From Vibrio sp. LaRot3 (GTDB lineage Bacteria; Pseudomonadota; Gammaproteobacteria; Enterobacterales; Vibrionaceae), in NCBI RefSeq assembly GCF_027587025.1, contig NZ_JAPPTI010000009.1, positions 1-64,000 of the forward strand: DNA of 64,000 bases. Direction: 5' to 3'. The translations under genes and the position numbers were made by a program. Below are positions 36,916-47,212 of the stretch, in pieces. A model generated the notes under the pieces. That model made no database searches and was not told the DNA's origin. It saw only the letters and a list, made by a program, of their open reading frames with translations. Within the stretch, counting starts at the first letter, position 1. Every line of letters begins with the position of its first letter.

Positions 36916-37905
36916 TTAATCTGCCACAATGGCGACAATTTTGCCTTTGGTTCGCTGATCACGCATCTGCATAAGCTGCTCACCAATCATTTCTAATGGG
37001 ATCGATTTAAGCTCAATCACTTGAATGTGGCCTTGCTCAAGTAGCGCAGAGAATGCTTCTCCAGCAGTAACTAGCGCTTGACGCGCTCGCTCACCATTAA
37101 CATGACCAGACCCCAAACTTAATTGATGGAACGATAAACCACGAAGAAAAGCATTATCATATTGCGAAGGTTCAAGCACCTTCACTAACTCAATCAAGTG
37201 GCCTTCAAACGCCAACACTGCCGCAGAGATTTTATCGTTGTCACCGCCAACGCAATCAAGTGCCACCTCAACCCCTTCACCGCCAGTAATATCAGCGACT
37301 TGTTGAATGACATCCTGCTCTCGGTAGTCAATCACATGCGTGGCCCCTAAAGAGCGAACATAATCATGTTTCGTGCTTGAAGCGCTGGTAATGATGGTTT
37401 CAACGCCTGCGTGTTTGGCTAGCTGTAATGCAAAACTTCCCACACCACCAGCGCCCCCGGCAATAAAGAGAGAACGACATCGAGAGATATCGACTTTATC
37501 AAACAAAGCGCGGTAGGCTGTCCAACCTGCGCATGGGGTGGCTGCCGCGACCTCAGCAGGAACATCCGGATGATTAATAAGCGTACGCGAATCTTGCACC
37601 GCATACTCTGCAAACCCGCCATTGAAACGGCGCATATTTCCATGATAGAGAACGCGATCACCTACCCGCCAGTCTTTAACTGCGCTACCCAACTCAACAA
37701 TCGTTCCTGATACATCAAGCCCCCCGACGAATGTATCGCTCATTCCTTCGACCATTGGGTGCCATAAGTTGATTTTACAATCCACAGGATTGAGCCCGAC
37801 AGCATTCACTCTTATGACAACATCGAAATCTGATTGAACTTGTGGTTGTGGTAACTCAGACAGACTAAAAGTATCTGTCTCTGATTGGTAAGTGATCGCC
37901 TTCAT
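36916..37905 (-). CDS. Zinc-independent MDR-family oxidoreductase (quinone reductase-like)
   Basis: 329 residues of the medium-chain dehydrogenase/reductase superfamily. An N-terminal GroES-like domain (VNAVGLNPVDCKIN, GLDVSGTIVELGSAVKDWRVGDRV) is followed by a Rossmann domain with FIAGGAGGVGSFALQLAKHAG for NADPH. The Cys/His zinc ligands of alcohol dehydrogenases are absent, as in quinone oxidoreductases. Eight bases after the VOC gene; the pair is divergent from a LysR regulator. Probably detoxifies a quinone or enone. Confidence 0.85.
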   Translation of the reverse strand: MKAITYQSETDTFSLSELPQPQVQSDFDVVIRVNAVGLNPVDCKINLWHPMVEGMSDTFVGGLDVSGTIVELGSAVKDWRVGDRVLYHGNMRRFNGGFAEYAVQDSRTLINHPDVPAEVAAATPCAGWTAYRALFDKVDISRCRSLFIAGGAGGVGSFALQLAKHAGVETIITSASSTKHDYVRSLGATHVIDYREQDVIQQVADITGGEGVEVALDCVGGDNDKISAAVLAFEGHLIELVKVLEPSQYDNAFLRGLSFHQLSLGSGHVNGERARQALVTAGEAFSALLEQGHIQVIELKSIPLEMIGEQLMQMRDQRTKGKIVAIVAD

Positions 37906-37913
37906 CTTCTTTC

Positions 37914-38417
37914 CTACTGGTATGCGCCAGCTGCGTAGGTTAATTCGTAACTGTGAGAGTAGATCTCTAGAATATTGCCAAACGGGTCTTCCATATAAAT
38001 CATGCGGTATGGCTTCTCACCCGGATAATAAAAACGGGGGGCTTTCATGCGTTTTTTACCACCAGCGGCAACAATCTTTTCTGCTAGCCCCTCGACATCC
38101 GGATCTTGAACACAGAAGTGGAAAACCCCTGTTTTCCAATATTCAAAGTTATCTTCAGGGTTTTGTTGGTTTTTAAACTCAAACAATTCAACCCCGATAC
38201 GGTCGCCAGTCGAAAGGTGGGCGATGCGAAAACGCTCCCAACCAGCACCAAACACATCGGTACACATTTCACCAATCGCGGAATCGTCTTCTAGGATTTC
38301 TGTGGGTTCCATAATCAAATACCAACCTAGCACCTCAGTGTAAAACTTCACTGCGGCTTCCAAGTCCGGAACGGAAATACCAATATGGCTAAATGTACGT
38401 GGGTAAGGTATAGACAT
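37914..38417 (-). CDS. VOC-superfamily (glyoxalase/dioxygenase-like) protein
   Basis: 167 residues with two beta-alpha-beta-beta-beta modules. Metal ligand candidates: His in TFSHIGISVPDLEAAVKFY, Glu in VELFEFKN, His in GVFHFCVQDPD and Glu in EDPFGNILEIYSHSYE. Could be a glyoxalase, isomerase or ring-cleaving enzyme. First gene of the two-gene operon; likely target of the divergent LysR protein. Confidence 0.82.
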   Translation of the reverse strand: MSIPYPRTFSHIGISVPDLEAAVKFYTEVLGWYLIMEPTEILEDDSAIGEMCTDVFGAGWERFRIAHLSTGDRIGVELFEFKNQQNPEDNFEYWKTGVFHFCVQDPDVEGLAEKIVAAGGKKRMKAPRFYYPGEKPYRMIYMEDPFGNILEIYSHSYELTYAAGAYQ

Positions 38418-38543
38418 AACGACCTCTCAAATATTTAAGGTTAATAGCCTTGTTCGTTACGAAAATTGTAGTGGAGGTGTTTTAGTATTTAAAATTATCG
38501 TTTATTCTCACTTCAATAATTTATTGTTATGAGAATTAAGTCG

Positions 38544-39437
38544 ATGATCAATCCGCTTTGGCTTAGAACACTTCAAACACTGATTGATACTGGTCACTTT
38601 ACCCGCACGGCGGAAAAGCTATTCATGACTCAGCCGGGCGTTAGCCAACACATTAAAAAGTTGGAACAAGCATGCGGCTATAAGTTGATAGAAAGAGACA
38701 AAAAGAACTTTGAAGTGACCGAGCAAGGTTGGCAGGTTTATCACTACGCAAAACAAGCACAAAACCAAGAAGCGCAAATGCTCAGCCAACTTCAGCCAGA
38801 CAACGCATATTCTGGTTCCGTCGCGCTCTCTTGTTCTGGTTCGCTCGCATTGCTTCTCTATCCCCAGCTGCTTAATTTACAATGTAAACATCCCCAATTG
38901 ATCACGCAAATTGAGGCTGCGCCAAATAGAAAAATCCTGACCGATATATTAAGTGGCGAAACCGACTTAGGTATCGTGACACAAGCGCCGCAAGATAAAC
39001 GCTATGACATTGAACCTCTGAGTCGCGAACCACTTTGCTTAATGTTACCTATCGAATACCAAGCAAAAGAGTTAAGCGCGTCTGTATTGTCGCAACTTGG
39101 TTTAATTGCTCACCCTGACGCCGAACAATATTTATCCCTTTACTTAACCCATTGTGGGGATGAGGAACTGGCGGAAATAAAAATAGATCAATTGCCACGC
39201 AGCGGATACGTCAACCAACTGAGCCAAATTCTATTGCCAGTGGCGAAGGGGCTTGGGTTTACAGTATTGCCGAAAAGTGCACTTGATGGCTTTAGCCAAA
39301 AAGACCAAGTGTACATTCATCAAGCGAATCAGGTGGTGGATCAGCCGCTCTATTTAGTGAGCAAACAAAAGCCTTCGACACCGCTGCGGTTTGCAACGGT
39401 CATCGATACCATTAAAGCGACTCTTAACCGACACTAA
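38544..39437 (+). CDS. LysR-family transcriptional regulator
   Basis: 297 residues: N-terminal winged helix (LRTLQTLIDTGHFTRTAEKLFMTQPGVSQHIKKLEQACGYKLIERD) and C-terminal inducer domain. The frame also permits an ATG at 38529; the one at 38544 has TAAG upstream and gives the usual LysR N-terminus. The divergent promoter contains ATTCTCA (38504-38510) and TGAGAAT (38530-38536) as inverted arms, possibly its autoregulatory site. Expected to control the divergent VOC/MDR pair. Confidence 0.88.
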   Translation: MINPLWLRTLQTLIDTGHFTRTAEKLFMTQPGVSQHIKKLEQACGYKLIERDKKNFEVTEQGWQVYHYAKQAQNQEAQMLSQLQPDNAYSGSVALSCSGSLALLLYPQLLNLQCKHPQLITQIEAAPNRKILTDILSGETDLGIVTQAPQDKRYDIEPLSREPLCLMLPIEYQAKELSASVLSQLGLIAHPDAEQYLSLYLTHCGDEELAEIKIDQLPRSGYVNQLSQILLPVAKGLGFTVLPKSALDGFSQKDQVYIHQANQVVDQPLYLVSKQKPSTPLRFATVIDTIKATLNRH

Positions 39438-39461
39438 TAAATCGCTATTCAAACGATCAAA

Positions 39462-39483
39462 AAAGGAGCCATCAGGCTCCTTT
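39462..39483. terminator. Bidirectional terminator
   Basis: Stem AAAGGAGCC/GGCTCCTTT with loop ATCA, just after the LysR gene and facing the small minus-strand gene, for which the T run is better. Confidence 0.8.
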
Positions 39484-39500
39484 ACTCATCAAATTAAGTG

Positions 39501-39653
39501 CTACGCTTCGAGCACTTCTTGTCCACTGACTTCCGAAACGAGAAGAGGATCGGCGGTATCAACATGTAAGCCCATCATTGGCAAACCATGCTGACATACC
39601 CAAGAGCCGAAAAACACGCCTAAAGCGATTGCAAGAATACCTAGTGCTAACAT
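39501..39653 (-). CDS. Small single-pass membrane protein, 50 residues
   Basis: ATG at 39653 is preceded by GAGAGGT at about seven bases, a strong ribosome binding site. The product starts MLALGILAIALGVFFGSWVC, one membrane helix, then a hydrophilic acidic tail ending VSEVSGQEVLEA. A longer frame from 39716 has no ribosome binding site. A terminator follows directly. Function unknown. Confidence 0.65.
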   Translation of the reverse strand: MLALGILAIALGVFFGSWVCQHGLPMMGLHVDTADPLLVSEVSGQEVLEA

Positions 39654-40172
39654 TGCGTTACCTCTCTTCGGTTGGACATATGCTACCAATTTAATGTTAC
39701 CGTACGTATTCGTCAATGATCTAAGCTGTAAAATACTCTTAACATCACAAAAATTATGCCATTTCCATTTTTATTCTATGGTTATTCACTCGGAGTTTTG
39801 TATTGCTTAGAATTTCATCACAATTCGTCGTCAGTTCTTGATCTGGCTCTCATCGCAAATCGCACGTTATCCTTCTATTCAACCTGACATTTGCTGGCAT
39901 TAAATATGCTTAATATTATTAGGCGGCAATCTAAATCTTAACCTTTTGTTTTATTTAGATTTCATTTGAATGGCACTTTTCTGACGTTTTTATGTCAGAA
40001 ATATTATGGTGAGATGTAGCCCAGATTACATTTCGTGTAGCACGACATTTCAACACAAAAATGTGATCAAAATCCTAGCTATATAAGATAATCACCGCTA
40101 CATTCAAAGGGTTCATGAGGAACTGTATTCACATATGCTCATATGTAAGCAAGAATTTAGTGAGGAAATATC
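39654..40172. other. Long upstream region of the 27-residue gene
   Basis: About 520 bases without a convincing gene. AAATGTGATCAAAATCC at 40059 onwards is a CRP-like half-site, followed by TATATAAGATAAT, which could be the -10 of a promoter for the small gene at 40173. The rest, AT-rich, holds nothing I can assign. Confidence 0.4.
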
Positions 40173-40256
40173 ATGAAGAAAATGAGAAAAGCACAACTGC
40201 ATCGTGTTCGCATCCAATACTGGAAAGAAGCGAACAAGCAAACGAAAGAATCGTAA
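40173..40256 (+). CDS. Small basic protein, 27 residues
   Basis: ATG at 40173 has GAGGAAA eight bases upstream. The product is 27 residues, very basic at the start (MKKMRKAQLHRVRIQYW) with several Lys/Gln/Glu later. It is followed 20 bases on by a perfect terminator, and a promoter-like sequence precedes it. RBS, short ORF and terminator together support a real small gene. Function unknown. Confidence 0.6.
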   Translation: MKKMRKAQLHRVRIQYWKEANKQTKES

Positions 40257-40276
40257 TGTGCACATCACCAACGTCT

Positions 40277-40308
40277 AAGCTGGCATTTATTGCCAGCTTT
40301 TGTATTTT
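40277..40308 (+). terminator. Terminator of the 27-residue gene
   Basis: Perfect stem AAGCTGGCA/TGCCAGCTT, loop TTTAT, followed by TTGTATTTT. Confidence 0.85.
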
Positions 40309-40462
40309 AGGCCTTTCATAACCCCAACCGCGCACGGAATAACCAATCCCTTACAATCATTTCGGCAAACTGTGATCGCCTCGAAGCATCTATTGATTGA
40401 ATAAGATTTTCCCCAGCAAGCCTCGTACACTCTTAGCCACTGATATAAGTATTTAAGCCAGC

Positions 40463-40477
40463 CTTTACAGTGTAAAA
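40463..40477. other. parS2 centromere site 1
   Basis: CTTTACAGTGTAAAA fits the chromosome 2 ParB2-binding consensus NTTTACANTGTAAAN. It lies 42 bases upstream of eda. Confidence 0.85.
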
Positions 40478-40518
40478 AGCTCAAGTACGTCTCCACACTT
40501 TGCAACAGGATAAAACTC

Positions 40519-41148
40519 ATGTCTCAACCTCTTATTGAACGCTTGCAGCAATTTCGTGTTATTCCTGTGATTCAAATCGATCACCCAGAAGATGCTGAGC
40601 CGTTAGCTAAGGCACTCGTCGAAAACGGTTTGCCCGTGGCAGAAGTCACCTTTCGAACTCAAGCCGCTCGCGAAGCGATTGCCCGTATGCGTCAAGCCTA
40701 TCCTGAAATGTACATCGGTGCAGGTACAGTGCTCAATGCTCAGCAAGTAGATAGCGCAAAGCAGGCAGGCGCAGAGTTTGTTGTCGCCCCCGGATTAAAC
40801 CCGAACACGGTAAAATATTGCCAAAGCATCAACATGCCTATCGTTCCGGGCGTAAACAACCCAAGCCAAATAGAGCAAGGCTTAGAACTTGGTTTGACGT
40901 TTATGAAGTTTTTCCCCGCTGAAGCTTCTGGTGGTGTAGCAATGGTGAAAGCCTTACTTGCTCCGTATGTGAATGTTTCACTGATGCCTACTGGCGGTGT
41001 AAACGAAGCCAATATTGATGACTACCTAGCGATAGAACGTGTCATTTGTTGTGGGGGAACATGGATGGTGTCACCAGCTCTCATCAAACAAAAAAACTGG
41101 CAAGAGATCGGCCGCCTTGTGGCTGAAGTCGTTGGTAAAACGGCCTAG
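40519..41148 (+). CDS. eda: KDPG/KHG aldolase
   Basis: 209 residues. Cleaves 2-keto-3-deoxy-6-phosphogluconate to pyruvate and glyceraldehyde 3-phosphate in the Entner-Doudoroff pathway. Schiff-base Lys130 lies in LTFMKFFPAEASGG; Glu42 and Arg46 in AEVTFRT are the acid/base and phosphate residues. It stands alone here, with no edd or sugar-acid genes beside it. Confidence 0.93.
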   Translation: MSQPLIERLQQFRVIPVIQIDHPEDAEPLAKALVENGLPVAEVTFRTQAAREAIARMRQAYPEMYIGAGTVLNAQQVDSAKQAGAEFVVAPGLNPNTVKYCQSINMPIVPGVNNPSQIEQGLELGLTFMKFFPAEASGGVAMVKALLAPYVNVSLMPTGGVNEANIDDYLAIERVICCGGTWMVSPALIKQKNWQEIGRLVAEVVGKTA

Positions 41149-41150
41149 AG

Positions 41151-41196
41151 ATTAACTAAAACGCCAAGCTACAAACTTGGCGTTTTAGTTAATCTT
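41151..41196. terminator. Terminator of eda, probably bidirectional
   Basis: Perfect 18-base stem (ATTAACTAAAACGCCAAG with its complement) and a seven-base loop, lying between the convergent eda and arginase-like genes. Confidence 0.8.
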
Positions 41197-41201
41197 CTGT
41201 G

Positions 41202-42035
41202 TTAAGCCGCTCTATCGCTACTTGGCACCATTGACGCGATTTCGTGCAAAATACTTAGCGTTGATTTAGCAAAGATGTGTTTATCTTTCCAACCCACAAG
41301 TTGGATCATTTTCACCTTACCTGATACAAGTGCTTGGCGAATAATGCGATTCACTAATTGCACATCAACACAGCGGCTTGCTTCCAAACGCGATTTAGGT
41401 GCTAATGACGCAAGATCAATATTCAAAACAATTTGATCGCAATGGGCAAGGTAGCTAGCCAGTTGCTGCTTCACCTGAAAACGATGGCTAAACTGACACT
41501 CATTGAGCGTCATCCAGTCACACCCTAAATCTTCCGCGTATTCCAAAACTTTATCGCTTTGATCTTCTTTATCGATACCTAAGCAAAACAAACGAGTTTC
41601 GTTGAATTTCGCCAAAGCAAAATGGAAAGCTGAACCAATCTCCGGCTCTAAACTCGCTTTCACTTCAAACTGATTGCCTATGTGTACGATGCCTAAATCT
41701 TGATTTGCGATATTGAGCATTGGCAGCGCATGCAATAAAGATTCACTGCAATTACTAAACACAACCGGCAACGTATGTGCGCCCAAATACCGGCTTAAAT
41801 GAAGCTGATAACGAGCAATAGATTGGTCATTGAGGAGATAATGGCCGCCGTTTAGCCAGTTAGATGCTTCTTGCTCGGCGAGCCACTCAAACACGTCTTC
41901 AAGGCTTTGATTGGCCATTTCGAACTCCACATTTTTCATCGGCTTAAGATGCTGAGCCACACTTAAAAGTGACATGGCAAATGAAGATACGCCTGTGATG
42001 CTGTGTGTTTTATTACGTCGAAATAGCCCAAACAT
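41202..42035 (-). CDS. Arginase/formiminoglutamase-fold protein lacking metal ligands
   Basis: 277 residues. The layout follows the ureohydrolase fold, but the signature sites are altered: LPVVFSNCSESLLHAL where GGDHS is expected, GIVHIGNQFEVK where GxxxDAHxD is expected, and IVLNIDLASLAP where SxDxDxxDP is expected. Most manganese ligands are gone, so it is probably not an active hydrolase; a regulatory or binding role is possible. It begins five bases after the IclR gene on the same strand. Confidence 0.65.
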   Translation of the reverse strand: MFGLFRRNKTHSITGVSSFAMSLLSVAQHLKPMKNVEFEMANQSLEDVFEWLAEQEASNWLNGGHYLLNDQSIARYQLHLSRYLGAHTLPVVFSNCSESLLHALPMLNIANQDLGIVHIGNQFEVKASLEPEIGSAFHFALAKFNETRLFCLGIDKEDQSDKVLEYAEDLGCDWMTLNECQFSHRFQVKQQLASYLAHCDQIVLNIDLASLAPKSRLEASRCVDVQLVNRIIRQALVSGKVKMIQLVGWKDKHIFAKSTLSILHEIASMVPSSDRAA

Positions 42036-42040
42036 ATGAA

Positions 42041-42781
42041 TTACCTTTCCGGGGGCAGTGCCCTCGCTGCTTGAAGTACGTGAAGTATGATGCGCTGTTG
42101 ATTCTGTACAACACGATGCGCCGGAGCCATCACCGTAATTGCACCAATCAACTTGCTCCCTTTCATTACCGGCGCACTAATCCCAGATACGCCTGAATCA
42201 ATTTCTGACGTACTCAAGGCATACCCCTGAGCACGTATTTCATCTAACTCTTGCTGCCATTCATTGATACGATGTGCTTCGCCAAAGTAGCGCAGGATTT
42301 TTTCCCGTCTTTGTGCGGGCATAAATGCCAACATTACTTTTGATGATGCACCACGCAGTAATGGCTGACTCTGCCCTTCAACGTAACTACAACGCAAAGC
42401 TTGCATACTTTCCTTTCGGCTTACGCACAAAGCGCGGTAACCGACCGGAACCATGTAAGCTGCCATTTCTCCGGTTTGTTTTTGTAGGCGATTTAATACC
42501 GCATCTACATCATCCAGATCATGCTTGCTGGTTTCGTAACTGCGCATCAGTAGTAGAGCAGCCGGACCGATGATCAAGGTTTTGTCACTTGGACTTTCTT
42601 CGATCAAGTTCCACTCTTTGAGCAGCTTCAGATGGCGATAAAGGCTACTGATTGGCGTGCCTAATTGCTCACTAAGTGCTTTTGCAGTTACGGGTTCTTC
42701 GTTGACGGCGACTTGCATCAAAAGTTGCAAGAGCTTTTCGTTAACCTGTCCTGAATTTTGTTTCATCGAGTTCACACTCAT
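42041..42781 (-). CDS. IclR-family transcriptional regulator
   Basis: 246 residues. N-terminal winged helix (LLQLLMQVAVNEEPVTAKALSEQLGTPISSLYRHLKLLKEWNLIEE) and a C-terminal IclR effector domain (MAAYMVPVGYRALCVSRKESMQALRCSY, GYALSTSEIDSGVSGISAPVMKGSKLIGAITVMAP). An ATG at 42766 is also possible. It heads a two-gene operon with the arginase-like protein, and is not next to obvious catabolic genes apart from eda. Confidence 0.88.
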   Translation of the reverse strand: MSVNSMKQNSGQVNEKLLQLLMQVAVNEEPVTAKALSEQLGTPISSLYRHLKLLKEWNLIEESPSDKTLIIGPAALLLMRSYETSKHDLDDVDAVLNRLQKQTGEMAAYMVPVGYRALCVSRKESMQALRCSYVEGQSQPLLRGASSKVMLAFMPAQRREKILRYFGEAHRINEWQQELDEIRAQGYALSTSEIDSGVSGISAPVMKGSKLIGAITVMAPAHRVVQNQQRIILHVLQAARALPPER

Positions 42782-42914
42782 GTTGTATCGCTTTCATTAA
42801 GAACTGAGCAAATTGTATTCCTACTTAATGAGAATTTATAAAGATTTTAAGCATTGCTTTCTCACCAAATAAGAATCAAAGCCATCGTTTGATTTTTACT
42901 GAGCTAGCTGACGC

Positions 42915-42946
42915 GCAAAAAAATACCAACCTAAGCGGTTGGTATT
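42915..42946 (-). terminator. Terminator of the GH1 gene
   Basis: Perfect ten-base stem AATACCAACC/GGTTGGTATT and a T run on the minus strand, 18 bases past the stop. Confidence 0.85.
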
Positions 42947-42963
42947 GCATAAAACTGACTGGT

Positions 42964-44682
<1,719 letters not shown>

Positions 44683-44720
44683 AACGAAAAAGGGATGACA
44701 AATAGCTGTCATCCCTTTTT
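44683..44720. terminator. Terminator of the FapA-like gene
   Basis: Perfect 14-base stem AAAAAGGGATGACA/TGTCATCCCTTTTT with a six-base loop, 20 bases past the stop. Confidence 0.85.
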
Positions 44721-44740
44721 AACGTTATCGATTCTAATCG

Positions 44741-46417
44741 TTACGCTTCTTCTTCAAGTAGTTGATCATCAAACATCGATGAACACTTAATTTCAAATTG
44801 GTTAAAGGTAAATAGGCTAGCGCCATGGACTCGCTTCGTCACTACCTTCTCATCGCCAAATTGAACCGTTACGTGCGTGTAGACTTTGCTCGTTACTTCA
44901 ATGATGTTTTCTTCAAGTAGGCCCTCAAACTCTTCTGCGTGCTCATCACGGGCAGCTTTGACTTTTTCTAGCCTTGTATTAGCCGCTACTTTGGTTTTAT
45001 CAATCTCATCCTGTTTTTCTTCGCTGCGTTCTGCTTTGGGCAGCTTCTTAAACTCGATCTCTTTTCGGATGACATTCATTGTTGCTTCTTGCGCTAATTC
45101 ATACTGCTCTTTGAACTTAGCTTGGCGATCTTTATGCATTTGATAACGAGCAAAAGCATGAACATGCGTCGGCGTATCGCCTTCTACACCTAAGTTAACG
45201 CACGTCACTTTACCGCCGACTTTCGCAAGGCCGCCACTCAACGTGCCTTGTCTGCCAGCTTCATCACTTACGGTTAATTGGTTACCACAACGTATTTCAT
45301 TGTTTAAGCAGTGCACCGACAAATCGATGTTATGTCCTGCTTGTAAAAAACTAAACTGAGCATAGTTGGCTTTGATGCTACCGCCCGCTTTCACCACACA
45401 CGATTTCTGCTCGTCGTCTGATACGTTGTGACCAATGATGCCTTTGGCGACTTCGATATCACCTTGAGCTTGTACATCAGCAGACTCAATAAAGCCCCCA
45501 ACGGTAATCGTTCCTGTCGCTCTGACCACCATATCCGATTCAATGTTGCCGCGTACAATCACGCTACCTTTAAATCGCACATGGCCGGTTGCGACACCGA
45601 TTGATGGAACAACTAAGACTTCATCCACATCGACACTGCGCTCATGCAAGATAGGCATACCCGCCACAGTAGCGACCAGTACGTTGGGATTTTTTTCAGA
45701 GAACGCAGAACCTTTGCCTTCTTTAAGCACACCCTCTTTACCTTCAGTTGCAGGAATAGCATGTCCCTGAACGGTAATACCCGGCGTACCTTTCGTCGGT
45801 GGTTCATAACGCATTAGAGGTTGACCAACCACAACGCTGATCGTTTCGCCGAGATTGAGCATATCGACTTTGCCAGTTTCGTCCTCGACAGGTGCAAGCA
45901 CTTGTTTTGAAGCGTCTTTAACCAAAGGAATAAATCGAGCATCTCTGCCATGGATAGGATTCTTACCTGCTGCGACGGCTTGAGAAAATTCCTCTCCCGG
46001 AGCAAGTTTGTGACTTACCGCTAACACCTTTTTCAATGCCAGCTTATTGATTCCTTTGGTCACGGTTGATTTAGCTAACGCATGAATCAATGTTGGGCCA
46101 GAGAGTGCTTTGCCTCCGTATGCGCCCGTCACTTTCATTGTTGCGAGCATGTCGCCTTCAGACAAGATCAACTCAACCGCAGCATCACGCTGCTCGGCAA
46201 TAATGATGCCTTGGAATCCTTCAGATTTCCCTTCTTTTGCCAAAGTAAGAAAACGCAAAACCTCTTCTTCGATTAGGAAGAATTTATCGGCGCCTAAATC
46301 CTTCAGTGCATCAGCCAGACCTGTTTGGTCAAAATCGGCGCTGAGTGTAAGTTCTTTAGGCAACTGCGCTACTACCTGCTGCTCGTCTTCAGAACGAGCA
46401 ACAATATCACTCCACAT
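44741..46417 (-). CDS. FapA-domain (DUF342) protein
   Basis: 558 residues. The middle (~250-420) is a right-handed beta-helix of the FapA/polymer-forming type (VRFKGSVIVRGNIESDMVVRATGTITVGGFIESADVQAQGDIEVAKGIIG). A charged coiled coil follows (EIEFKKLPKAERSEEKQDEIDKTKVAANTRLEKVKAARDEHAEEFEGL), then a C-terminal beta domain. The N-terminal part has YGGKALSG. FapA-type proteins in Vibrio vulnificus respond to PTS state and affect polar localisation of flagellar components; whether this copy does so is unknown. No flagellar genes adjoin. Confidence 0.85.
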   Translation of the reverse strand: MWSDIVARSEDEQQVVAQLPKELTLSADFDQTGLADALKDLGADKFFLIEEEVLRFLTLAKEGKSEGFQGIIIAEQRDAAVELILSEGDMLATMKVTGAYGGKALSGPTLIHALAKSTVTKGINKLALKKVLAVSHKLAPGEEFSQAVAAGKNPIHGRDARFIPLVKDASKQVLAPVEDETGKVDMLNLGETISVVVGQPLMRYEPPTKGTPGITVQGHAIPATEGKEGVLKEGKGSAFSEKNPNVLVATVAGMPILHERSVDVDEVLVVPSIGVATGHVRFKGSVIVRGNIESDMVVRATGTITVGGFIESADVQAQGDIEVAKGIIGHNVSDDEQKSCVVKAGGSIKANYAQFSFLQAGHNIDLSVHCLNNEIRCGNQLTVSDEAGRQGTLSGGLAKVGGKVTCVNLGVEGDTPTHVHAFARYQMHKDRQAKFKEQYELAQEATMNVIRKEIEFKKLPKAERSEEKQDEIDKTKVAANTRLEKVKAARDEHAEEFEGLLEENIIEVTSKVYTHVTVQFGDEKVVTKRVHGASLFTFNQFEIKCSSMFDDQLLEEEA

Positions 46418-46585
46418 GGTTCACCTACCTTGGTTTTATCCAAGAATCAGTTTATAAAATTTCAGCCGATATAAGTATGAATTACGTAGCATTTTCCATT
46501 AAACGTTCTGTAATTGGTCACAAAAGCGAGCCATAGATAATTCCGTTTATGCATGCTGTGAATAGAAATCCATCTATGTAAAACC

Positions 46586-46600
46586 ATTTACATTGTAAAT
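46586..46600. other. parS2 centromere site 2
   Basis: ATTTACATTGTAAAT, a perfect 15-bp palindrome apart from the centre, fitting the ParB2 consensus. In the intergenic region before the TetR gene. Confidence 0.85.
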
Positions 46601-46617
46601 TGACCTGACAGAAAATC

Positions 46618-46655
46618 TCTACCATTGACAGAGGTAGAATAAACCCTCTACCATA
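46618..46655 (+). promoter_or_regulatory. Promoter and probable operator of the TetR/MDR operon
   Basis: TTGACA at 46625-46630 and TACCAT about 18 bases on. The inverted repeat TCTACC/GGTAGA (46618-46623 with 46633-46638) encloses the -35, and CTCTACC recurs over the -10. A TetR dimer bound here would block RNA polymerase, so autorepression is likely. Confidence 0.55.
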
Positions 46656-46685
46656 AGAACTATGTAAAACGTTCATTCTACCTTT

Positions 46686-47210
46686 ATGTCGACAGTTCAA
46701 ACTCAAATCGCTGCAAAGCTTGAAAGCGCATTTAGCCAATATGGCTTCGCTGAACCAAGCGTTGCGAAACTCAAGCAAGCGTGTGGCGTTAGCTTGCGTA
46801 CCTTATATAAGTATTACGGTTCAAAAGAAGAAATGATTGTTGCCGCGCTTGAATATCGCCATCAACGTTATCTTGCTTTGCTTAAGCAAGATGTCGATGA
46901 CAATGGCTTAGAAGCGCTATTAAACGTGATTGGAAAACTGACCGTTTGGATGAGAGACGAAGCCCCAAATGGCTGTATGTCACTCAACGCGTGTACCGCT
47001 TTTCCCAACAACCAAGAAATCGCACACGCGGTGCAAACGCACAAACAACAAGTGGGTGCTATTCTCGGAGAAATATCAGGACAACCCGATAAAGCCGAGC
47101 AGTGGCTACTCATTCATGAGGGCGTCGTTAATGCGTGGCCAATACAGGGTGAACTCGCAATAAAAACCGCGCAAGCAATCATTCAAACGCTTTATAAGGA
47201 GCCTCGCTAA
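46686..47210 (+). CDS. TetR-family transcriptional regulator
   Basis: 174 residues. N-terminal helix-turn-helix (SAFSQYGFAEPSVAKLKQACGVSLRTLYKYYGSKEEMIVAALEYR) and a helical ligand domain containing Cys residues (DEAPNGCMSLNACTAFPNN), which could sense electrophiles. Two bases before the MDR oxidoreductase gene, forming an operon whose promoter carries a matching palindrome. Confidence 0.88.
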   Translation: MSTVQTQIAAKLESAFSQYGFAEPSVAKLKQACGVSLRTLYKYYGSKEEMIVAALEYRHQRYLALLKQDVDDNGLEALLNVIGKLTVWMRDEAPNGCMSLNACTAFPNNQEIAHAVQTHKQQVGAILGEISGQPDKAEQWLLIHEGVVNAWPIQGELAIKTAQAIIQTLYKEPR

Positions 47211-47212
47211 CC

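Noticed and set aside
40115..40321. 68-residue frame overlapping the 27-residue gene
   Set aside because: Different frame, no ribosome binding site, and it reads through the terminator at 40277.
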